A DNA stretch of 64,000 bases from Azonexus sp. (lineage in GTDB: Bacteria; Pseudomonadota; Gammaproteobacteria; Burkholderiales; Rhodocyclaceae), in assembly GCA_031260295.1 (NCBI GenBank), contig JAIRKE010000001.1, forward strand, positions 186,001-250,000, read 5' to 3'. The notes below the pieces were generated by a model that had not been told where the DNA came from, did not search any database, and worked only from the letters and a program-made list of their open reading frames with translations. Below, piece after piece: positions 58,778-64,000 of the stretch. Numbering within the stretch: the first letter of the stretch is position 1; every line of letters begins with the position of its first letter. The position numbers and the translations under genes are program-made.

Positions 58778-60121
58778 TCAAGCCGGTAGATCGAAACCCT
58801 TGAGTTTGCGATACAGGTCCACGGCATAGGAATCGGTCATTCCGGCGACGAAATCGGCGATTTGTAGCAGACGGACGTAGGGATCGGGATCGGGCTGGCC
58901 GCCGTAGCCGAGAAATTGGCTTGGCAGCAGACGGAGCAGCATGCGCTCACGGGTCGTCATCCGGCCGAATCCGGTAGCGGCCTCGACGGCGCTGGTGAAC
59001 AATCCGAGCAGCGCGCCAAGTACCTCGAAGCCGGCGGTTTCGATTTCCAGCGCCGGTCGCGCCGTGTAGATGGTTTCCTTGGCCAGCTTGAGCACCGCCT
59101 GAAGTGGCACGGCGACCGGCGATTTGTCGAGTAAGTCGTTGTCGAACTGGCCGTCGAGAATGGTCGCCTCATTTTCCAGAAACACCGCTGCGGCGCTTTC
59201 GAGCAAGCGGCCAATGGCCTTGGCGCGCAGGTATTCGAGGCGCTCTTTCGGATCGTGCAGACGCTCCAGGCGGCAGCCGCTGACTGAACTACCAGCCAGT
59301 TCGCCGAGCAGGCACTCGGCATCGCGGTAAGGCACGAAGCCGAGCTTGGCGGCATCTTCCAGGTCGACGATCAGATAGCAGGTGTCGTCCGCTACCTCAA
59401 CCAGAAAAGCCAGGGGATGGCGACGCCAAGCCATGCCAGGAATGCGCTCGACCAGGCCGGTAGATGCAGCGACGGCACTGAAGGATTCCGCGTCGTGCTG
59501 GAAAAAGCCGAACTTTTTGCCGCTCTTGCCGTCGAGTTCCACATCGAGCGCCGACGGCCGGGGGTATTTGGTGAACGTCGCCAGCACCGCGCTGGTTAGC
59601 TGCAGACCGGGATTGGCCGGGCTCTGCAAGCGGGTAACGATGCGGAAGCCCTGGGCATTGCCCTCGTAGCGCTCAAAGTCGGCCCGCTGCGCCGGAGAGA
59701 ACGGATGGCGATCGAGCAGACCGGAATTGCGGAACCATTCGCGGATCGCATCCTCGCCAGCATGGCCGAATGGCGGATTGCCAATGTCGTGGGCCAGACA
59801 AGCGGCAGCGACGATCGCTCCGAAGTCGCCCGATTCGACCTGTTGCAGGCCGTGCCGGGCGATGATCTCGCGGCCAACCACGGCCCCCAGTGAGCGGCCG
59901 ACGCAACTGGCCTCCAGGCTGTGCGTCAGGCGGGTGCGCACATAGTCGCTTTTCGACAGCGGGAAGACCTGGGTCTTGTCCTTGAGGCGGCGGAAGGCCG
60001 AGGTAAAGACGATGCGGTCGTAATCTTGCTGGAAGGCGGTACGCTCCGGTGAGCCCAGCGTTTTGCCGGCTCCCGGCCGCTCGGCAGACAGCAGTTTTTC
60101 CCAGATTTTTCGTTTGCCCAT
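58778..60121 (-). CDS. dgt: Deoxyguanosinetriphosphate triphosphohydrolase (dNTPase)
   Basis: A 447-residue HD-domain enzyme splitting dNTPs to deoxynucleosides and triphosphate. The metal site is built from RLTHSLEASCVGR, CLAHDIGNPPFGHAGE and a later Asp in VADDTCYLIVDLEDA. It is shorter than E. coli Dgt and closer to the Dgt-like dNTPases that also limit phage. The thioesterase gene lies 37 bases upstream. Confidence 0.92.
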   Translation of the reverse strand: MGKRKIWEKLLSAERPGAGKTLGSPERTAFQQDYDRIVFTSAFRRLKDKTQVFPLSKSDYVRTRLTHSLEASCVGRSLGAVVGREIIARHGLQQVESGDFGAIVAAACLAHDIGNPPFGHAGEDAIREWFRNSGLLDRHPFSPAQRADFERYEGNAQGFRIVTRLQSPANPGLQLTSAVLATFTKYPRPSALDVELDGKSGKKFGFFQHDAESFSAVAASTGLVERIPGMAWRRHPLAFLVEVADDTCYLIVDLEDAAKLGFVPYRDAECLLGELAGSSVSGCRLERLHDPKERLEYLRAKAIGRLLESAAAVFLENEATILDGQFDNDLLDKSPVAVPLQAVLKLAKETIYTARPALEIETAGFEVLGALLGLFTSAVEAATGFGRMTTRERMLLRLLPSQFLGYGGQPDPDPYVRLLQIADFVAGMTDSYAVDLYRKLKGFDLPA

Positions 60122-60158
60122 GATGGAATGGAGAGACAGAAGATGATGGCCGGCGAGT

Positions 60159-60563
60159 TTACTCCGCGTCGAGCATCTCCCGCAGATGATCGGGAATCGG
60201 CACCGACTTGCCGCTCTGCGTATTCATCCAGACGATCTTGGCCGCCCCCTCGGCGACCAGTTCGCCATCGATCAGCATATCCACATGGCTCTGCACGCTG
60301 GAGCGCCCCGGCGGATCGACATAGGTGCGCACCTCGACGGTTCCCGGGTAATGCATTGGCTTGAGGAAGGTGCAGCCGGTATTGATGATCACCGGCCCGT
60401 CGCCGCCTGGTCGCACCTGGACACCAAGTGCCTCGATCCATTCAACCCGTGCCTGCTCCATATAACGAAAGTAAACGGTGTTGTTTACGTGGCCGTAGGC
60501 GTCCATATCGCCCCAGCGAATGGGCATGTGGGTGACATGGACAAGCTTGCGTTGGTGCTCCAT
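60159..60563 (-). CDS. Acyl-CoA thioesterase, hotdog fold
   Basis: A 134-residue thioesterase of the YbgC/FadM type. It has the active-site loop IRWGDMDAYGHVNNTVYFRY with the catalytic Asp and the YMEQARVEW helix. A start at 60563 fits the family. It is divergent from the ETF oxidoreductase gene, a sensible partner in fatty-acid breakdown. Confidence 0.9.
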   Translation of the reverse strand: MEHQRKLVHVTHMPIRWGDMDAYGHVNNTVYFRYMEQARVEWIEALGVQVRPGGDGPVIINTGCTFLKPMHYPGTVEVRTYVDPPGRSSVQSHVDMLIDGELVAEGAAKIVWMNTQSGKSVPIPDHLREMLDAE

Positions 60564-60654
60564 TTGGCGAGTTCCCATAGGGCTTGATCTAAATTTGTCC
60601 ATACAGTAGCGTGTTAGTTTCAGCTCAACAATAACCATCCAAGGGAGAGACAGC

Positions 60655-62298
60655 ATGGAACGCGAAGCCATGGAATTTGATGTTGTCATTGTTGGTGGCG
60701 GTCCGGCCGGATTGGCATCGGCTATCAGGCTCAAGCAACTGGCAGCAGAAAAAGGCGGCGAAATCGCGGTCTGCCTGATTGAAAAAGGCGCCGAGATCGG
60801 CGCCCATATTCTTTCCGGAGCTGTCATGGACCCGCGTGCTTTGAGCGAATTGCTGCCCAACTGGAAGGAAGATGGCGCGCCGCTCAATGCTCCGGTGAGT
60901 GAAGACCGCTTTTACATCTTCTCCGAAACCGGCGCCACGCGTGTTCCCAACTCCCTACTGCCGCGATGCTTCCATAACGAGGGCAATTACGTCATCTCTC
61001 TTGGCAACCTCTGCCGCTGGCTGGGCGAGCAGGCCGAGGCCCTCGGTGTCGAAATCTATCCTGGCTTCGCCGGTGCTGAAGTGCTGTACGACGACAACGG
61101 CGCGGTAAAAGGCGTTGCCACCGGCGACATGGGCCGGCTGCACGACGGTTCCGAAGGTCCGAACTTCCAGCGGGGCATGGAACTGCTGGGCAAATACACC
61201 TTCTTCGCCGAAGGCTGCCACGGTCACCTCGCCAAGCAGTTAATCGGCAAGTTCAAGCTCGATAGCGATGCTGATCCGCAGGCCTACGGTATCGGCCTGA
61301 AAGAACTGTGGGAAATCAAGCCGGACAAGCACCAAGCCGGTTTGGTCGTGCATAGCGGTGGCTGGCCGATGGATGCGGCGACCTACGGCGGCGGCTTCCT
61401 CTACCACCTGGAGAACAACCAGATCGCCGTCGGTTTCGTCGTCGGTCTCGGCTATGAAAACCCGTACTTGTCACCCTACGAGGAATTCCAGCGCTTCAAG
61501 ACCCATCCGGAAATCCGCAAGTTCCTCGAAGGCGGTAAGCGCATTGCCTACGGTGCCCGCGCGCTGACCGCCGGCGGCCTGCAGTCGCTGCCCAAGACCG
61601 TGTTCCCCGGCGGCGCGCTGGTCGGTGATGACGCCGGCTTCCTCAACGCCGCTCGCATCAAAGGCTCGCACTGCGCCATCAAGACCGGCGCCCTGGCCGC
61701 TGAGGCCTGCTTCGCGGCCTTGCAGGCCGGCCGCAGCCAGGATGTGCTGACCGCCTATCCGGAAGCCTTCCGCAACAGTTGGCTGTACGCCGAACTGCAC
61801 GCGGCACGCAACTTCAAGCCGTGGATGGCCAAAGGCCTGAAGCTCGGCTCGCTGATGTTTGGTATCGACCAGTTAGTATTCCGCGGCAAGGCACCGTGGA
61901 CGCTGCATCACACCACACCAGACTACGCCAAGCTGAAGCCGGCCGCCGAGTGCCCGAAGATCGACTACCCGAAGCCGGATGGCGTGCTGACCTTCGATCG
62001 TCTGTCCTCCGTCTTCCTGTCGTCGACCAACCACGAGGAAGACCAGCCCTGCCACTTGCAGCTGAAGGACGCGGCTGTCCCAATCACAGTCAATCTGGCC
62101 AAGTACGATGCACCGGAGCAGCGTTACTGTCCCGCCGGTGTCTACGAGATTTTGCATGACGAAGCTGGCACCCCGCGCCTGCAGATCAACGCCCAGAACT
62201 GCCTGCACTGCAAGACCTGCGATATCAAGGACCCGACGCAAAATATCAATTGGGTCGTGCCCCAGGGCGGCGAAGGTCCGACCTATCCGAACATGTGA
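60655..62298 (+). CDS. Electron-transfer flavoprotein-ubiquinone oxidoreductase
   Basis: A 547-residue inner-membrane-associated enzyme passing electrons from ETF to ubiquinone during fatty- and amino-acid oxidation. It has the FAD site FDVVIVGGGPAGLASAIRL near the start, the ubiquinone-binding middle and a C-terminal 4Fe-4S site (QNCLHCKTCDIKDPTQNI). Length matches mitochondrial and bacterial ETF-QO. AAGGGAGAGACAGC precedes the ATG. Confidence 0.95.
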   Translation: MEREAMEFDVVIVGGGPAGLASAIRLKQLAAEKGGEIAVCLIEKGAEIGAHILSGAVMDPRALSELLPNWKEDGAPLNAPVSEDRFYIFSETGATRVPNSLLPRCFHNEGNYVISLGNLCRWLGEQAEALGVEIYPGFAGAEVLYDDNGAVKGVATGDMGRLHDGSEGPNFQRGMELLGKYTFFAEGCHGHLAKQLIGKFKLDSDADPQAYGIGLKELWEIKPDKHQAGLVVHSGGWPMDAATYGGGFLYHLENNQIAVGFVVGLGYENPYLSPYEEFQRFKTHPEIRKFLEGGKRIAYGARALTAGGLQSLPKTVFPGGALVGDDAGFLNAARIKGSHCAIKTGALAAEACFAALQAGRSQDVLTAYPEAFRNSWLYAELHAARNFKPWMAKGLKLGSLMFGIDQLVFRGKAPWTLHHTTPDYAKLKPAAECPKIDYPKPDGVLTFDRLSSVFLSSTNHEEDQPCHLQLKDAAVPITVNLAKYDAPEQRYCPAGVYEILHDEAGTPRLQINAQNCLHCKTCDIKDPTQNINWVVPQGGEGPTYPNM

Positions 62299-62342
62299 TG
62301 CTTTATAATTCGCCGGCTAAAACCCCTTAGGGAGAACAATAG

Positions 62343-63140
62343 ATGGGCTTTCTTGCCGACAAGAAGATTCTGATCACCGGGCTGCTTTCGAAACACTCCA
62401 TCGCCTATGGCATTGCCAAGGCCTGCTATCGCGAAGGTGCGCAACTGGCCTTTACCTACCAGAATGAGCGCTTTCTCGACCGCATCACCAAGTTTGCCGC
62501 CGAATTCGACAGCAAGCTCGTGTTTCCGCTCGATGTCAGCAGCGACGAGCAGATCGCCGCGGTGTTCAGCGAACTCGGCAAACACTGGGATGGCCTCGAC
62601 GGCTTGGTGCACGCCATCGCCTACGCACCAACCGAGGCAATCGAGGGCGATTTCCTTAATGGCATCTCGCGCGAAGCCTTCCGCGTTGCCCATGATATTT
62701 CCTCCTTCAGCTTCCCGGCACTGGTCAAGGCCGCCCGGCCGATGATGCAGGGCCGCAAAAGCTCGGCGCTCGCCCTCTCCTACCTGGGCGCTGAAAAGAC
62801 GATGCCGAACTACAACACCATGGGCTTGGCCAAGGCCAGCCTGGAAGCGGCGACGCGCTACTTGGCCTTCTGCCTCGGCCCCGAAGGCATCCGCGCCAAT
62901 GCCGTTTCCGCCGGTCCGATCAAAACCCTGGCGGCCTCCGGTATCGGCAATTTCGGCAAGCTGCTGGCCTACAACGCGCACCATGCGCCGCTACGCCGCA
63001 ACGTGTCCATTGAGGAAGTCGGCAATGCCGCCGCCTTCCTGCTGTCCGACTTGGCCAGCGGCATCACCGGCGAGATTCTCTACGTTGATGGCGGCATGAA
63101 CACCACCGCTTTGGGCAACGCCGAGCCGTTGCCGGGCTGA
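62343..63140 (+). CDS. fabI: Enoyl-ACP reductase (NADH)
   Basis: A 265-residue short-chain dehydrogenase-type enzyme for the last step of fatty-acid elongation. It has [20 protein letters not shown] and the catalytic Tyr-Lys pair in [20 protein letters not shown]. The segment [13 protein letters not shown] belongs to the substrate loop. Triclosan-type inhibitors target this enzyme. AGGGAGAACAATAG precedes the ATG. Confidence 0.95.
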   Translation: MGFLADKKILITGLLSKHSIAYGIAKACYREGAQLAFTYQNERFLDRITKFAAEFDSKLVFPLDVSSDEQIAAVFSELGKHWDGLDGLVHAIAYAPTEAIEGDFLNGISREAFRVAHDISSFSFPALVKAARPMMQGRKSSALALSYLGAEKTMPNYNTMGLAKASLEAATRYLAFCLGPEGIRANAVSAGPIKTLAASGIGNFGKLLAYNAHHAPLRRNVSIEEVGNAAAFLLSDLASGITGEILYVDGGMNTTALGNAEPLPG

Positions 63141-63149
63141 GGCAATGGC

Positions 63150-63172
63150 GGCGTCAGGTAATACCTGACGCC
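63150..63172 (+). terminator. Hairpin after fabI
   Basis: GGCGTCAGGT-AAT-ACCTGACGCC is a perfect 10-bp stem located 10 bases after fabI. There is no T run, so it may act as a Rho-assisted or RNA-stabilising element. The following bases to 63326 show nothing. Confidence 0.55.
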
Positions 63173-63326
63173 GATCCCATCTGGAAACATCTCGCGCAGG
63201 CAGCTGAGCGCTCCCGCGACAGCGGGTTGAGCCGACATTCGCGTGCCCCTTAGGTTTCAGGCCTCCTGAACTACCCAAGTTTCGAGAACAGCCAAAACCG
63301 CCCGCCGCCTTGTATGTAATGCGGTA

Positions 63327-63654
63327 TTGCAGCACTTAGGCATCAAACCCGGCGAGAAGATTGAGCTGGATTTGCTGCCCGACGGCCGGGCCGAGTTGAA
63401 AACCGCTCAGCCGAAAGGCTCATTCCGGGAGTTGCGGGGCATCCTCAAAGGCAGGACGAATGGCGCTCGCTGCCACGATCCGCTCGCTGCTGAACACAAG
63501 CAATGTCGTGGTCAACCGCCCTGCCGTCGAAGCTGGCCTTGCCTTGCTGGCTGCTGGCGGAGATTTTGCCGATGGCGTCATTGCCTATGATGGCGCCTGG
63601 CTCGGCGCGGAAACCTTCGTTTCCTTCGATAAGAGCCTGTTCAAAGTCTCCTGA
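63327..63654 (+). pseudogene. AbrB-type antitoxin / PIN toxin relic joined by deletion
   Basis: The first part reads LGIKPGEKIELDLLPDGRAE and ends GILKGRTNGAR, the core of an AbrB/MazE-like antitoxin without its N-terminal strand. After a junction near 63460 the sequence becomes the second half of a PIN-domain toxin (VEAGLALLAAGGDFADGV and ETFVSFDK). The antitoxin end and toxin start are missing. After FDK the toxin end is replaced by an IS5-type terminal sequence. Neither product should work. Confidence 0.75.
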
Positions 63655-63800
63655 GCAGTAGAGCCAGGAAGGCCAAATGAAGAAACTGCAAGCTGGTTTC
63701 CAGCTTTCGCTCGCAGTTTTTCCATAACCGCCGACACTTTTCCAGCCAGCCAAAGCTGCGCTCCATCACCCTGCGCTTGGGCATCACTTTGAAGGTGTGC
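63633..63800 (-). mobile_element. IS5-family insertion sequence remnant
   Basis: The minus strand encodes the transposase C-terminus (VMPKRRVMERSFGWLEK and LEKCRRLWKNCERK, with the conserved Glu of the DDE triad in VMERSFGW) and ends with a stop at 63641. The end GAGCCTGTTCAAAGTCTC at 63633 is typical of IS5-family terminal repeats. The 5' portion of the element is missing, so it cannot move. Confidence 0.8.
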
Positions 63801-63803
63801 AGG

Positions 63804-64000
63804 TCAGCCGGCCTCCGGCTCGCCCTCCTCGTCTGCCGTGGAAGCCGCGGCGTGTAGCTGCCGGGCGCGAATCTCGCGCAACGCTGGCGTTTCCAGGCTG
63901 ATGCGGCCGAGGGCGCCACTGCGATAGTCGGTCAGCAACACGGCCGAGGCCTTTTCCAGATCGAACTCGCCGCCGCGCCCCTTCTGCAGGCAGCCGCGCT
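63804..64000 (-). CDS. rbgA: Ribosome biogenesis GTPase YlqF/RbgA (C-terminus only)
   Basis: The last 65 residues of a YlqF/RbgA-family GTPase: RGCLQKGRGGEFDLEKAS, LLTDYRSGALGRISLET and a short acidic tail. The GTPase domain lies beyond the window edge. The protein helps assemble the large ribosomal subunit. The IS remnant sits just downstream of its stop codon and does not break it. Confidence 0.82.
   Translation of the reverse strand, partial: RGCLQKGRGGEFDLEKASAVLLTDYRSGALGRISLETPALREIRARQLHAAASTADEEGEPEAG

Overview
This window looks like a chromosomal segment of a GC-rich betaproteobacterium, most likely from the Rhodocyclales (Dechloromonas/Azonexus-like). I infer this from the pyrG-kdsA-eno-ftsB order, the alaA/hom/thrC neighbourhood, PEP-CTERM proteins, and an RND operon carrying a DUF3240 protein. 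No database search was run. No rRNA, tRNA or CRISPR array was seen. Two genes run off the ends: an msbA-type ABC transporter on the left and a YlqF/RbgA-type GTPase on the right.

Layout. 1-7806: msbA, a cytochrome c' lipoprotein, and a four-gene heavy-metal RND efflux operon (adaptor, pump, DUF3240, TolC-like channel). 7934-9344: three small or unknown genes. 9454-17412: an envelope-modification block with two LTA-synthase/EptA-type transferases, an OmpR-family two-component system and an ArnT-like glycosyltransferase. Four GTCAA boxes at exact 11-bp steps lie before the regulator gene. 17517-22946: amino-acid permease, a PEP-CTERM protein with a sigma-54 promoter, and a P-type cation ATPase. 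23259-25306: an accessory islet. It holds an AT-rich two-gene module (HExxH metallopeptidase-like protein plus a small EACC1-like membrane-anchor protein) beside a decayed VapD toxin and its small partner.

25643-39822: mainly metabolism (sulfate-binding protein, manC, alaA, hom, thrC, nadC, NAD(P)HX repair). A DUF559 endonuclease framed by double-hairpin repeats, a DUF2249 gene and an NnrS-like membrane protein lie between hom and thrC. 39839-41950: a broken autotransporter-like gene and a partly collapsed tandem array of AraC regulators. 42085-48641: thioredoxin/TPR chaperedoxin, pyrG-kdsA-eno-ftsB, bcp-slyD, and a tiny gene with a perfect LexA box. 48675-54438: mutS, a DHA2 MFS transporter and an isolated menD. 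54599-63140: a second PEP-CTERM protein with a sigma-54 promoter, an HNH nuclease, two thioesterases, a radical SAM protein, a UPF0149/SEC-C protein, dNTPase, ETF-ubiquinone oxidoreductase and fabI. 63327-63800: an AbrB/PIN toxin-antitoxin relic cut by an IS5-family end.

Best candidate for a little-described system: the AT-rich pair at 23259-24774. Best regulatory signals: matching sigma-54 promoters on both PEP-CTERM genes, the 11-bp-phased GTCAA array, and the SOS box driving a 56-residue protein.
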